Source of the DNA: Bacilli bacterium
GTDB taxonomy: Bacteria > Bacillota_I > Bacilli_A > RF39 > UBA660
Direction of reading: 5' to 3'
Length of the DNA stretch: 52,706 nucleotides
Assembly (NCBI GenBank): GCA_028693035.1
Contig: JAQUWE010000009.1
Span: 1 to 52,706, forward strand
Below are positions 24,367 through 33,537 of the stretch, in pieces. Position 1 is the first letter of the stretch, and each line of letters begins with the position of its first letter. The notes under the pieces are model-generated. The model had not been told where the DNA came from. It did not search any database and worked only from the letters and a program-made list of their open reading frames with translations. The translations under genes and the position numbers were made by a program.

Positions 24367-26755
24367 TTTTACAAATATAGAACCTAAATGGCAAAACATC
24401 TGGTCTGAAAAGAAAAGTTTTGAAGCCGAAATGAATCCAAATAAGAAAAAAACTTATATTTTAGTAGAATTTCCTTATCCATCAGGAGCTGGACTTCATG
24501 TCGGACATGTCCGCAGTTATACTGCTTTAGATGTAGTTTCAAGATACCATAGACTTAAAGGGGAGAATGTTCTATTCCCAATGGGATGGGATGCTTTTGG
24601 TTTACCAGCAGAACAATACGCAATTAAAAACCATATTCATCCAAAAGATGCAGTTCGTGAAAACATCAAAGTATTTAAATCACAAATCCAAAAATTAGGA
24701 ATTTCTTTCGATTGGAGCAAAGAAATCAATACAACAGATCCAGAATATTATAAATGGACACAGTGGCAATTTCTAAAATTTTACGAACATGGACTTGCTT
24801 ACAAAGATAAGAAATCTATCAATTGGTGCCCAAACTGTAAAATAGGACTTTCCAATGAAGAAGCATCAGGTGGTGTTTGTGAACGTTGTGGAAGCAGTGT
24901 TATCCAAAAAGAAAAAGAACAATGGATGCTTAAAATGAGTGCTTATGCAGAAGATTTATTAAAAGGTCTTGACGATACTAAATTTCAAGAAAAAATCAAA
25001 ACAGCCCAAGTAAATTGGATTGGAAAAAGTGTAGGGGCAGAAGTATCATTTTCTGTAAAAGATGCCGAAGACATTTTAAAAGTCTTTACAACAAGACCGG
25101 ATACTCTTTTTGGTGTAACCTTTATGGTTATTGCGCCAGAACATCCTATACTTGAAAAATACAAAGATCGTATTGCCAATATGGATGAAGTAAATGCCTA
25201 TAGAGAAGTCAGTAAACAAAAGAGTGCTTTTGAGAGAACGGAACTTGTCAAAGATAAGACAGGCGTTGAACTAAAAGGACTTACTGCTATACATCCTCTT
25301 ACAAATAAAGAAATTCCTGTTTGGATTTCTGACTATGTTATGATGGAATACGGAACAGGAGCCATTATGGCTGTTCCTGCTCATGATACAAGAGATTATG
25401 AATTTGCGAAAAAATTTGGCATCGATATTATACCTGTTATAGAAGGTGGAAAAGAAGGCGAAGCTTATGTAGGGGATGGACTTCATATCAATTCTGACTT
25501 CTTAAATGGTTTAAATAAAGAAGCCGCAATCGAAACAATGCTTGCTTATTTAGAGGACAAGAAAATAGGAACGAAAAAAGTCAATTATAGATTACAAGAC
25601 TGGGTATTCTCACGTCAAAGATTCTGGGGAGAACCAATTCCTATGGTGTACTGTGAAACTTGTGGATGGGTACCTGTAAAAGAAGAAGACCTTCCTATCT
25701 TACTTCCAGATGTAGCCAAATATGAACCAACAGATAATGGAGAAAGTCCACTTGCAGATATTGAAGAATTTGTACATACCACTTGTCCAAAATGTGGAAA
25801 AGACGCACGAAGAGAAACCGATACGATGCCAAACTGGGCAGGATCTTCTTGGTACTGGCTTCGCTATATGGATCCACATAATACAGACTCTTTTGTTTCA
25901 AAAGAAGCCTTAGACTATTACGGAAAAGTAGATCTATACAATGGTGGTATGGAACATGCTACAAGACATTTATTGTATGCAAGATTCTGGAATCAATTTC
26001 TATATAATATAGGTTTAGTTCCTAACAAAGAACCTTTTGAAACAAGAATTGCCCATGGTATGATTCTAGGACCTAATGGCGAAAAAATGAGTAAATCAAA
26101 AGGAAATGTTGTCAATCCAGACGATATAGTAAAAGAATATGGAGCCGATGCTCTTAGAACCTATGAAATGTTTATAGGAGACTATGAAAAAGAAGTAGCA
26201 TGGAGTACCAATGGATTAAAAGGATGCAAAAGATTCTTAGACCGTGTTTGGCATTTACAAGAAATCTTAAATGACAAAGAAGGGTATACAAATGAAACTT
26301 TGGTACATAAAACAATCCAAAAAGTAACACACGATTATGAAAACCGTAAATACAATACAGCAGTATCTGCTATGATGATTTTATTAAATGAATATGAAGC
26401 GATGAAAACAATTTCAAAAGAAGATTTATATATCTTTATTAGATTATTAAATCCTATCGCACCACATATGACAGAAGAAATCAATGAAAATGGTAAATTT
26501 GGAGAAGCTTTATATACATTGGCCTGGCCAGAATATGAAGAAAGTAAAACAATAGATGACAAATTTGAGATGGTTGTCCAAGTATCTGGAAAAGTAAGAG
26601 GAAAAGTAGAGGTATCTTCTAGCACTTCTAAAGAAGAAATGGAAGCGCTTGCTCTTGCAATTGACAATGTACAAAAACATACAGAGAACAAAACAATCGT
26701 AAAAGTGATTGTCATTCCTAATAAACTTGTGAATATTGTAGTAAAAGATAATTAA
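24359..26755 (+). CDS. leuS: Leucyl-tRNA synthetase
   Basis: A 798-residue class I synthetase that charges tRNA-Leu. The HIGH motif is PYPSGAGLHVGHVRSYT, a Cys4 zinc-type site reads INWCPNCKIGLSNEEASG then CERCG, the editing domain has TTRPDTLFGVTFMVIAPEHP, a second zinc-like site is TTCPKCGKDARRETDTMPNW, and KMSKSKGNVVNPDD is the KMSKS loop. The C-terminal tRNA-binding domain is complete. Expression is expected to respond to uncharged tRNA-Leu through the T-box 370 bases upstream. Confidence 0.97.
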   Translation: MYNFTNIEPKWQNIWSEKKSFEAEMNPNKKKTYILVEFPYPSGAGLHVGHVRSYTALDVVSRYHRLKGENVLFPMGWDAFGLPAEQYAIKNHIHPKDAVRENIKVFKSQIQKLGISFDWSKEINTTDPEYYKWTQWQFLKFYEHGLAYKDKKSINWCPNCKIGLSNEEASGGVCERCGSSVIQKEKEQWMLKMSAYAEDLLKGLDDTKFQEKIKTAQVNWIGKSVGAEVSFSVKDAEDILKVFTTRPDTLFGVTFMVIAPEHPILEKYKDRIANMDEVNAYREVSKQKSAFERTELVKDKTGVELKGLTAIHPLTNKEIPVWISDYVMMEYGTGAIMAVPAHDTRDYEFAKKFGIDIIPVIEGGKEGEAYVGDGLHINSDFLNGLNKEAAIETMLAYLEDKKIGTKKVNYRLQDWVFSRQRFWGEPIPMVYCETCGWVPVKEEDLPILLPDVAKYEPTDNGESPLADIEEFVHTTCPKCGKDARRETDTMPNWAGSSWYWLRYMDPHNTDSFVSKEALDYYGKVDLYNGGMEHATRHLLYARFWNQFLYNIGLVPNKEPFETRIAHGMILGPNGEKMSKSKGNVVNPDDIVKEYGADALRTYEMFIGDYEKEVAWSTNGLKGCKRFLDRVWHLQEILNDKEGYTNETLVHKTIQKVTHDYENRKYNTAVSAMMILLNEYEAMKTISKEDLYIFIRLLNPIAPHMTEEINENGKFGEALYTLAWPEYEESKTIDDKFEMVVQVSGKVRGKVEVSSSTSKEEMEALALAIDNVQKHTENKTIVKVIVIPNKLVNIVVKDN

Positions 26756-26756
26756 A

Positions 26757-26782
26757 AAGCATTTCTTAGAAATGTTTTTTTT
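26757..26782 (+). terminator. Terminator after leuS
   Basis: GCATTTC-TTA-GAAATG is followed by eight T. Confidence 0.8.
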
Positions 26783-26873
26783 GCTATTTGATATTTTATA
26801 TGTCGTAAATTGTTTACATATAAGAGAAGGCTATGTTATAATTGAAATATAAAAAAATATAGGAGTGACGCAT

Positions 26874-28526
26874 GTGGTTACAGGTTGTGAAAAAGAAAAA
26901 CAAGAAATAGAAAGTCGATGTAAGCAAAAAGGCTTTACTTTAATAGAGCTTTTAGCAGTAATAGTCATACTTGCTGTGATAGCCCTTATCGCAACACCTA
27001 TTATAGTAGGTGTTATCAATAAAGCCAAAAAAAATTCTTTTATGGATACAGCGTATGGAGTCGTAGAAGCAGGAAAGCTATATTATGCTAAAAATTTAGC
27101 AAGTGATACCTTTGGAGGCAAAAATTTTAATTTTAACGAAGAAACAAAAGAGTTAGGTGTTTCTGGAGAAAAACCTGATGGTGGAACTTTTTTAGTAAGT
27201 GCCGAAGGACAAATGGTTATGGCTGTTTATGATAAAGCAAAAAATTGGTGCGCTAAAAAAGAATATAACCAAGAAAAAATTACGGTTGAAAAATATAATG
27301 AAAAAGATTGTGTTGCAGGAAGACTTCCAAGAAAAATAGAGTTTGATACAGCCAAAGGTGTTAACAAACCTCTTCTTTTCTCAGATATGACACCCGTTGT
27401 TTGGAATGGAACAGAATTTGTAGAAACAACCAAAGAAGATGCAGCTTGGTATGATTATAGTAATAAAAAATGGGCCAATGCTAGAACCAAGGATGGCAGT
27501 TACTGGGTATGGATTCCAAGATATGCTTATAAAATAACCAGTGGATTTCATTCTAATCAAACAGGAACTATTGATATCAAGTTCTTAAAAGGTACAACCA
27601 ACGAAACTGTAGATGGTACCAAAATAGAAACAACTGGATATACAGTAGGAACCAAAGATACAAGTACAAATTATTTCCTACAACCTGCCTTTGCTTTTGA
27701 AGACAGCAATGCCGGATTCTGGATGGCGAAATATGAACCAACTGCAGCAGAAGGGGTAACCACTGTTACTGGTGGATGTAAAGGAGACAATGTAACAAAC
27801 AAAACAGTTAAAATTGTTCCTAATGCTACCTCATGGCGTTGTATCAATGTAAATAATGCTTATACAGTTTCTAAAAATATGAAAGATAAAGAAGCGTATG
27901 GATGGATGAATAACGAAGTCGATACCCATCTTATTAAAAATACAGAGTGGGGTGCTGTTTCTTATTTATCAAAATCACAGTATGGAGCAAATACAGAAGA
28001 AGTTTGGAATAATACCTATAAACAATTTCAAACAGGATGTTCTGGTATAAGTGTAAGCTCTGCTAGTGAAGATACATGTACACAATATTCTACAGCAAAT
28101 GGACAAAAAGCAAGTACTACACATAATATCTATGGTGTCTATGATATGAGTGGAGGCGCTATAGAAAGAACTGCTTCTTATGTAAATAATGATGTGTCTT
28201 ACCTCTCTGATTTTGGAGCAAGTTTAAAAAATGAAAAAGAGAGTAAATACAAAAATGTTTACAGCAAAGGTACTGGCAATACAGCTGCCGCAAATTATGA
28301 AGCCAATAAAAACGTATATGGAGATGCCGTATACGAAACAAGTAATGCAGCAGACGGCGATAAAAGCTGGTACAATGATTATTCTATTATGCCATCTTCC
28401 AATCCATTTTTCACACGTAGTAATGACTATAGTGGTGGTGGTAGCTCTGGTGTATTCACTTTTAATGGTACAGCAGGAAATGATGATGTATATTATTCTT
28501 TTAGACCTGTTGCTTTCCCACTATAA
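26874..28526 (+). CDS. P4: prepilin-like protein with divergent FGE-sulfatase-like domain
   Basis: A 550-residue protein. The prepilin leader is longer than in the other P genes (VTGCEKEKQEIESRCKQKG|FTLIELLAV). The pilin module is recognisable but diverged (LYYAKNLASDTF, YDKAKNWCAKKEYNQEK). The secreted module has SYWVWIPRYAYKI, FWMAKYEPTAAEG, THLIKNTEWGAVSYLSKSQYG and VYDMSGGAIERTAS, then the variable end FFTRSNDYSGGG, SGVFTFNGTAGN and SFRPVAFPL. I use GTG 26874, eight bases after AGGAG; the ATG at 26872 is out of frame. TATAAT at 26837-26842 with TTTACA upstream is a likely promoter. Confidence 0.78.
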   Translation: MVTGCEKEKQEIESRCKQKGFTLIELLAVIVILAVIALIATPIIVGVINKAKKNSFMDTAYGVVEAGKLYYAKNLASDTFGGKNFNFNEETKELGVSGEKPDGGTFLVSAEGQMVMAVYDKAKNWCAKKEYNQEKITVEKYNEKDCVAGRLPRKIEFDTAKGVNKPLLFSDMTPVVWNGTEFVETTKEDAAWYDYSNKKWANARTKDGSYWVWIPRYAYKITSGFHSNQTGTIDIKFLKGTTNETVDGTKIETTGYTVGTKDTSTNYFLQPAFAFEDSNAGFWMAKYEPTAAEGVTTVTGGCKGDNVTNKTVKIVPNATSWRCINVNNAYTVSKNMKDKEAYGWMNNEVDTHLIKNTEWGAVSYLSKSQYGANTEEVWNNTYKQFQTGCSGISVSSASEDTCTQYSTANGQKASTTHNIYGVYDMSGGAIERTASYVNNDVSYLSDFGASLKNEKESKYKNVYSKGTGNTAAANYEANKNVYGDAVYETSNAADGDKSWYNDYSIMPSSNPFFTRSNDYSGGGSSGVFTFNGTAGNDDVYYSFRPVAFPL

Positions 28527-28532
28527 AAATCA

Positions 28533-28562
28533 AAAGCTTTCTAGTATATAGAAAGTTTTTTT
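28533..28562 (+). terminator. Terminator after P4
   Basis: CTTTCTA pairs with TAGAAAG and is followed by a T run. Confidence 0.75.
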
Positions 28563-28608
28563 GAACATAAAATACACTCTTTGCATACGATACATTGAGG
28601 TGATATGT

Positions 28609-29238
28609 TTGACTTTTTTAATCACAGCGTCGCTTTTATCCCTCTCTATCTGTCTAGATAGTTTTTTGGCCCTCTTTTCCTACGGAGCCAGTAAGATCAG
28701 AATTCCTATTTCATCCTTTTTGATAATAGATCTGATAGGTACTTTAACTCTTTTTTTATCACTTTATGTAGGCACGTTTTTAAAACAATGGATTCCTTAT
28801 GATATATTGCCAATACTAAGGTTTCTCATTTTAGTATTAATGGGAACTGTAAGATTATTTGATAGTTTTATTAAATCTTACATCAAAAAGTATGGCACCA
28901 TTAACAATCACGTTCGCTTTTCTTTTTTTAACTTACATTTTATTTTAGAAGTATATTCAAGTCCTTTAGAGGCAGATGCGGATGCTTCTTTAGAACTCAC
29001 ACCAAAAGAAGCCATTATACTTGGATGTGCTTTATCACTAGATGGACTTTTGATTGGAGTAGGGGCAGCCTTTACAGAGATTTCTATATCTCTTACTGTT
29101 TTCCTAACCTTTATAATAGGATTTCTTTTTTCCTATTTTGGATATGAAATCGGTAGAAAAATGGCTACCAAACTCCCATTTGACTTTTCTTTTTTGAGCG
29201 GCTTTTTTTTGCTGTTACTGGCTTTTCTAAATCTTTAG
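28609..29238 (+). CDS. ytaF: YtaF-like membrane protein (MntP superfamily), TTG start
   Basis: A 209-residue protein with six membrane helices in two halves, each with the CLDSFLALFSYGASKIRIP-type and LSLDGLLIGVGAA motifs of the MntP/YtaF superfamily. YtaF is a sporulation-associated membrane protein in B. subtilis and about 210 residues long, as here. The only well-placed start in this frame is TTG 28609, six bases after GAGGTG. The ATG at 28605 is in another frame and stops soon. Function is unknown; metal export is possible by homology to MntP. A hairpin overlaps its end. Confidence 0.8.
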   Translation: MTFLITASLLSLSICLDSFLALFSYGASKIRIPISSFLIIDLIGTLTLFLSLYVGTFLKQWIPYDILPILRFLILVLMGTVRLFDSFIKSYIKKYGTINNHVRFSFFNLHFILEVYSSPLEADADASLELTPKEAIILGCALSLDGLLIGVGAAFTEISISLTVFLTFIIGFLFSYFGYEIGRKMATKLPFDFSFLSGFFLLLLAFLNL

Positions 29239-29250
29239 AAAAGTCTTTTT
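29222..29250 (+). terminator. Terminator overlapping the end of ytaF
   Basis: A perfect ten-base-pair stem CTTTTCTAAA/TTTAGAAAAG includes the last ytaF codons and precedes a T-rich run. Confidence 0.75.
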
Positions 29251-29295
29251 CTTTTCTATTTAAAAATATGGTAAAATAAATAACAGGAGGCTTTT

Positions 29296-29943
29296 ATGAA
29301 AACAAAAGAAACAACTGATTTATATAAATATGAAAAAGAACTATACGAGGCAGGTATAGAATATATAGGAGGCGTTGATGAAGTCGGAAGAGGCCCTTTA
29401 ATTGGACCTGTTGTGACAGCATGCGTCGTACTACCAAAAGACTTTGTTTTAGAAGGACTCAATGATTCTAAAAAATTAACAGAGAAAAAAAGAGATATGT
29501 ATAATGCTTATATTTTAGAGCATGCTTTAGCCATCGGTATCGGAGAGTGTTCCCCGGAAGAAATAGATACTTTAAATATCTATGCAGCAACACAAGACGC
29601 AATGAAAAGAGCCATTGGTGAAGTACAAAAACAAGTTTCTTTAGAACATATTCTAATTGATGCGATGCCTCTTTCCTTAGAAATACCTACAACTTCTATT
29701 ATTAAGGGGGACGCAAAAAGCATTAGTATAGCGGCAGCTTCTGTTGTTGCAAAAGTAAAAAGGGATGCGATGCTGTATGAACTTGATCAAAAATATCCAC
29801 AATATGGATTTAAAAATCATAAAGGATATCCTACTAAAAAACATGTAGAAGCCATTGAAACCTATGGATTAATAGAAGGATACCGTAAAAGTTATGGACC
29901 TGTCAAAAGAGTATTGGAAGGAGCGTGTGCATGCCAAAAGTAA
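29296..29943 (+). CDS. rnhB: Ribonuclease HII
   Basis: A 215-residue RNase HII that cuts RNA or single ribonucleotides in DNA-RNA hybrids. Key motifs are YIGGVDEVGRGPLIGPVV with the first catalytic Asp and Glu, NDSKKLTEKKRD, LIDAMPL with another Asp, IIKGDAKSISIAAASVVAKV and HKGYPTKKHVEAI. AGGAGG precedes ATG 29296. The YcxB-like gene begins inside its last codons, starting a four-gene operon. Confidence 0.95.
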   Translation: MKTKETTDLYKYEKELYEAGIEYIGGVDEVGRGPLIGPVVTACVVLPKDFVLEGLNDSKKLTEKKRDMYNAYILEHALAIGIGECSPEEIDTLNIYAATQDAMKRAIGEVQKQVSLEHILIDAMPLSLEIPTTSIIKGDAKSISIAAASVVAKVKRDAMLYELDQKYPQYGFKNHKGYPTKKHVEAIETYGLIEGYRKSYGPVKRVLEGACACQK

Positions 29944-30431
29944 CAATAGAAGTACCCTCAGCTTTAGAACTTGCTTTAGCTTATAATAAAGAAGTACAGT
30001 GGAGTCGTAAAAATATTTTCTACATTCTTAAACTTGCCCTTTTAGATATATTGGTTCTCTTATTATTTGGCTATTTACTTTATAAAAAAGAGATTGTCTT
30101 TATGATCATCGCACTGATTGCCTTTTTGTTTATTACCCTTTGTCTTTGGTATCTTTTTTATGAATACAAAACAGTAAGAAAGATTTTGTCAAATCAGGAA
30201 GTACCAAAAGAAAAAAATACATATACATTTACAGAAAAACAATTTACGTGTAATGACAAATCCTTTTCTTATCAAAAAATAAAGAAGGTACAACAAACAA
30301 AAAATTATTTAGCGCTTTATATAGAAGAGACTTGTTATATCATTCCTTATCAAAAAGAAAAAGAAGCATTAAATCCTTATATGAAGAACTTAAAAAAAGA
30401 ATTAAAGAAACAATATATACTTTATAGGTAG
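29931..30431 (+). CDS. YcxB-like membrane protein
   Basis: A 166-residue protein with a short N-terminal segment (PKVTIEVPSALELALAY), two membrane helices (about 27-75) and a C-terminal YcxB-type domain (YTFTEKQFTCNDKSFSYQKI, NYLALYIEETCYIIPYQK). ATG 29931 follows AAGGAG by seven bases and lies inside the 3' end of rnhB in another frame. Function unknown. It is followed after eight bases by the DHH gene. Confidence 0.7.
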   Translation: MPKVTIEVPSALELALAYNKEVQWSRKNIFYILKLALLDILVLLLFGYLLYKKEIVFMIIALIAFLFITLCLWYLFYEYKTVRKILSNQEVPKEKNTYTFTEKQFTCNDKSFSYQKIKKVQQTKNYLALYIEETCYIIPYQKEKEALNPYMKNLKKELKKQYILYR

Positions 30432-30439
30432 GTGAAAAA

Positions 30440-31360
30440 ATGAAAGATTTATTAATATCCCATATTGAAGATGTAGATGGCTTAAGTCCTGTCATTCTAT
30501 TAAAACTTTGTCAAAGAGATTTTGATTATAAATTATTAGAAATAAAAGAAGTAGAGCCTTATTTAAACCAACTGTTAGAAGAAGATTTAACGCAGTATGA
30601 AAACATTTACATTACAGACTTAACGGTACCTGAAGAAATTTATAAAAAAATACAGGTGCATCCTTGTCAACAAAAGTTCAAAGTCTTTGATCATCATAAA
30701 ACACATTTGTACGGAAATGGGTACCCAAATGTTATAATTGATACAAAAGAGTGCGCAACGACTTTATTCTATCAATATTTGAAAAATAAATATCCAAATA
30801 CAGATATAGGAAAGCAAAATGTCAAAGAGTACATAGAACATGTCAAAGATTTAGATATTTGGCTTTGGGTAGCGAAACAAAATGAAACAGCGCCCAAACT
30901 AGGTTCTTTATTTGGGTTTTATGGAGAAGAAAAATATATAGAAAAAACATATAAGAGATTACAAGAAGAAAATACATTTACATTTAATGATTTTGAACAA
31001 GAATACTTTATATTAGAAGAAGAAAAGAAAAAAAAGTATATAGAAAAAAGAGAAGATAAAATGTTTTTTATTAAAATAGAAAACTATAAAGCAGGTGTTT
31101 TATTTGCTGAAAAGTACCGCAATGAAATGGCAGAAGTTCTTTCTCAAAAATATCCTATGTTAGATATGATTATTACCATTAATGTAAACGGAGGTATTAG
31201 TTTTAGAACCATAAAAGAAGACGTTGATTTATCCCTTTTTGCTTCTAAGTATGGAGGAGGAGGTCATGCCAAAGCAGCGGGAGCTCCTGTTACGATAGAA
31301 ATGAAAGAAAATATTTTAAAACAAATTTTGAAAGGTTGTGAAATGGATGCAAGTAGATAA
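30440..31360 (+). CDS. DHH-family phosphoesterase
   Basis: A 306-residue DHH/DHHA1 protein. The first motif is SHIEDVDGLS (usually SHxDxDGxxS), then IYITDLTV, VFDHHKT for the DHH motif, and a C-terminal DHHA1 signature YGGGGHAKAAGA. Relatives such as NrnA and NrnB degrade short RNA oligomers or pAp using manganese. The metal-binding Asp residues in EDVDG, TDL and DHH are present, so it should be active. The exact substrate is unknown. It overlaps the next gene by 14 bases. Confidence 0.8.
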   Translation: MKDLLISHIEDVDGLSPVILLKLCQRDFDYKLLEIKEVEPYLNQLLEEDLTQYENIYITDLTVPEEIYKKIQVHPCQQKFKVFDHHKTHLYGNGYPNVIIDTKECATTLFYQYLKNKYPNTDIGKQNVKEYIEHVKDLDIWLWVAKQNETAPKLGSLFGFYGEEKYIEKTYKRLQEENTFTFNDFEQEYFILEEEKKKKYIEKREDKMFFIKIENYKAGVLFAEKYRNEMAEVLSQKYPMLDMIITINVNGGISFRTIKEDVDLSLFASKYGGGGHAKAAGAPVTIEMKENILKQILKGCEMDASR

Positions 31361-31865
31361 AGTGGTAGTAGGCAGTTTAAGAGAAAACTGTTACTTGATA
31401 GAAAAAGAAGGACATCTCCTGATTGTGGATCCTGGCGATGAAGCTGTTAGAATCAAAGAACAAATAGGAAACAGAAAAGTAGAAGCTATTTTAATTACAC
31501 ACCACCATTTTGATCATATAGGTGCTTTAGAAGAATTAAGAACATTTTATGATGTACCTGTTTATTCTAACGACAATTTAGAAGAAAAGGAATATAAAAT
31601 AGGATCATTTACTTTTACTGTAATTGATACCAAAGGACATACTGACGATTGTATTACCTTTTACTTCAAAGAAGAAAAAGTGATGTTTGTGGGAGACTTT
31701 CTATTCAAAGGTACCATTGGTAGATGTGATTTAGAAAACAGTAGTATTTCAGATATGAAAAAAAGTATTGAAAAAATAAAGGAATATCCAGATGTGATTG
31801 TATACCCTGGACATGGCAAGGAAACCACTCTTGCAGAAGAAAAGCAAACCAATCCCTATTTATAA
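31347..31865 (+). CDS. Metallo-beta-lactamase-fold hydrolase (glyoxalase II-like)
   Basis: A 172-residue short MBL-fold hydrolase. The metal-binding motif THHHFDHIG, the later His in KGHTDDC, the bridging Asp in FVGDFLFKGTIGR and the His in VYPGHGKET are all there, so both metals should be held. Family members include glyoxalase II and related thioester hydrolases; the substrate is uncertain. I favour ATG 31347 over GTG 31338, which sits two bases from AAGG. It is the last gene of rnhB-YcxB-DHH-MBL. Confidence 0.82.
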   Translation: MQVDKVVVGSLRENCYLIEKEGHLLIVDPGDEAVRIKEQIGNRKVEAILITHHHFDHIGALEELRTFYDVPVYSNDNLEEKEYKIGSFTFTVIDTKGHTDDCITFYFKEEKVMFVGDFLFKGTIGRCDLENSSISDMKKSIEKIKEYPDVIVYPGHGKETTLAEEKQTNPYL

Positions 31866-31866
31866 G

Positions 31867-31888
31867 AAGACGTAAAGTCTTTTTTTTT
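31867..31888 (+). terminator. Terminator after MBL gene
   Basis: The short stem AAGAC/GTCTT is followed by nine T. Confidence 0.65.
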
Positions 31889-31940
31889 ATAAAAATAAAA
31901 ATATATAAAAATAAGTCGAATTGTAAGTGTGAATGCCTCC

Positions 31941-31969
31941 TATACAATAAAAATCATTTATGGTATAAT
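31941..31969 (+). promoter_or_regulatory. Promoter of P5
   Basis: TATACA at 31941-31946, a 17-base spacer and TATAAT at 31964-31969. The same CTATACAA-centred arrangement and the following TAGAGGAG occur upstream of P6. Confidence 0.6.
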
Positions 31970-31995
31970 TTCAGTGAAAGTAGAGGAGGAAAAAA

Positions 31996-33048
31996 ATGAG
32001 TTGTAAAGATAAAAAAGGATTTACCTTAATAGAACTGTTAGCAGTTATTGTCATATTAGCGATTATTGCTTTAATCGCAACCCCCATTATTGTAGGAGTC
32101 ATTAACAAATCTAAAAAGAATGCGTTTATGGATACTGCTTATGGGGTAGTGGAAGCCGGCAAATTATATTATGCAAAGAACTTCGGTAATGATGCTTTTA
32201 CTGGCAAAACATTTACATTTCCAAATGATGCTGAAGATTTAAAACTATCAGGAGAAAAACCAGGAGGAGGTTCTTTAGAAGTAACAGGCAAAGGAAAACA
32301 AATTCTAGCCATCTATGATAAAGGAAAGAATTGGTGCGTTACAAAAGGAGAAGCCGATTCAAAAGTCACCGTTTCAAAATATGAAGAAGGAAAATGTGGT
32401 GGAGCAGGGGAAGAAGAATTAAAACTACCTACTGGTCTAACCAAAGGAACAGCCATTTACTTAAATCCAGAAACAAAAAAAACATGCAATGAAGCAGATG
32501 CAGTAAGTACAGCAGGAACCAAAACAGGATGTATGAAGTGGTATGTGTATAAAGACAATGGAGATGGAACGTATCAGTTAATACTAGACCATAATACAAC
32601 GGCAAAGGTTGTTTGGAATTCAAGTGGAAATAGGGAAGACGGAATGGGAGAAGTGGCGCAAGCTTTAGAAACAGATACCCGTACATGGGATTCCAGTTTG
32701 GATGCAAGGATAATCAGTGCCTTTGAAATCGCTGAAATTACAGGCAATTCTGCATTTACTGCTGATGCTGGTGACTGGTATTATTTTGATGGCAATGCTA
32801 AAAACCAAACAGTTACGACACCAGGAGGGAGTGCTTATGCATGGCTCTTTGATTATACAAATAATTGCTTAATTTATGGATGCAGTGTAGCAGAAAATTC
32901 AATTTATGGATATTGGACAAGTACACTCGCAACAGGTACTCCAATCCATTCTGCTTGGTATGTGAATAGCTATGGTAGGATGGAACATGTAATTATTACC
33001 TATGCTGGTATGACCTACTTTGGCGTACGCCCTGTTATAAAAGTATAA
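31996..33048 (+). CDS. P5: prepilin-like protein with GxRPVI-type C-terminal domain
   Basis: A 350-residue protein. The prepilin signal is CKDKKG|FTLIELLAVIVILA, with Glu5. The pilin module is nearly the same as in P6 (KKNAFMDTAYGVVEAGKLYY, AKNFGNDAF). From about residue 135 it matches P2: LPTGLTKGTAIYLNPETK, CMKWYVYKDNGDGTYQLIL, SAYAWLFDYT, YGYWTST, AWYVNSYG and FGVRPVIKV. The last 40 codons differ most from P2. It shares promoter and pilin DNA with P6 but carries a different receptor half. AGGAGG precedes ATG 31996. Confidence 0.8.
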   Translation: MSCKDKKGFTLIELLAVIVILAIIALIATPIIVGVINKSKKNAFMDTAYGVVEAGKLYYAKNFGNDAFTGKTFTFPNDAEDLKLSGEKPGGGSLEVTGKGKQILAIYDKGKNWCVTKGEADSKVTVSKYEEGKCGGAGEEELKLPTGLTKGTAIYLNPETKKTCNEADAVSTAGTKTGCMKWYVYKDNGDGTYQLILDHNTTAKVVWNSSGNREDGMGEVAQALETDTRTWDSSLDARIISAFEIAEITGNSAFTADAGDWYYFDGNAKNQTVTTPGGSAYAWLFDYTNNCLIYGCSVAENSIYGYWTSTLATGTPIHSAWYVNSYGRMEHVIITYAGMTYFGVRPVIKV

Positions 33049-33054
33049 ATATAG

Positions 33055-33087
33055 AAAAAACATTTGCAGATTTGCAGATGTTTTTTT
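33055..33087 (+). terminator. Terminator after P5
   Basis: ACATTTGCA pairs with TGCAGATGT around a four-base loop, with one G-T pair, then seven T. Confidence 0.8.
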
Positions 33088-33178
33088 GTATGGTAGCTAA
33101 GAGGATTTATAAAATTATATAGAAAACTCATTTCATTAAGCCTATTTATAGGTATTCATTTCATTTTAGGTCAATGTA

Positions 33179-33262
33179 CCATAATTTCCCATCGTATACG
33201 CATAATTTTAACATATTTAAAAGATATAATGTTTATAGAAGGGAGGCAAGCCTATAAGAAAT
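33179..33262 (+). repeat. Upstream box repeat, copy 1
   Basis: About 80 bases matching copy 2 (33315-33396) without gaps: CCAtAATTTCCCAT, CGCATA, TTTTAACA and TATAAT at 33225-33230, then GGGAGG and ATAAGAAA. The spacing from the first box to TATAAT is 46 bases in both copies. It is a promoter and ribosome-binding-site duplicate with no good start codon after it. Confidence 0.7.
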
Positions 33263-33314
33263 AAAGCAAAAGAATCGATATAAGTAAAGGATTGAATAAA
33301 GAAAAAAAGTTCTT

Positions 33315-33396
33315 CCACAATTTCCCATACTTTTCGCATATTTTTAACACAATTTAAAGATATAATGAAAATACAAGGAGGTGATAGAGATAAGAA
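33315..33396 (+). repeat. Upstream box repeat, copy 2
   Basis: The second copy has CCAcAATTTCCCAT, CGCATA, TTTTAACA and TATAAT at 33361-33366, then a perfect AAGGAGGTGAT and ATAAGAAA. An ATA-started reading gives a short Lys/Arg-rich peptide that stops after about 23 codons; it has no ATG, GTG or TTG at a proper distance. The 33049-33537 gap otherwise holds only this pair and a six-codon ATG reading at 33486-33506. Confidence 0.7.
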
Positions 33397-33537
33397 AAAG
33401 AAGAAAAAATAAATTTAGAAATTCAATCCAAATAAATAAATATAAAACAAACTCCTAATAAAAACGATAAGAAAGGAAGTGGTATATGAGTAGAAAAAAT
33501 CAGTAAATAATGTTATACTACTAACGAGGTGTAAATT

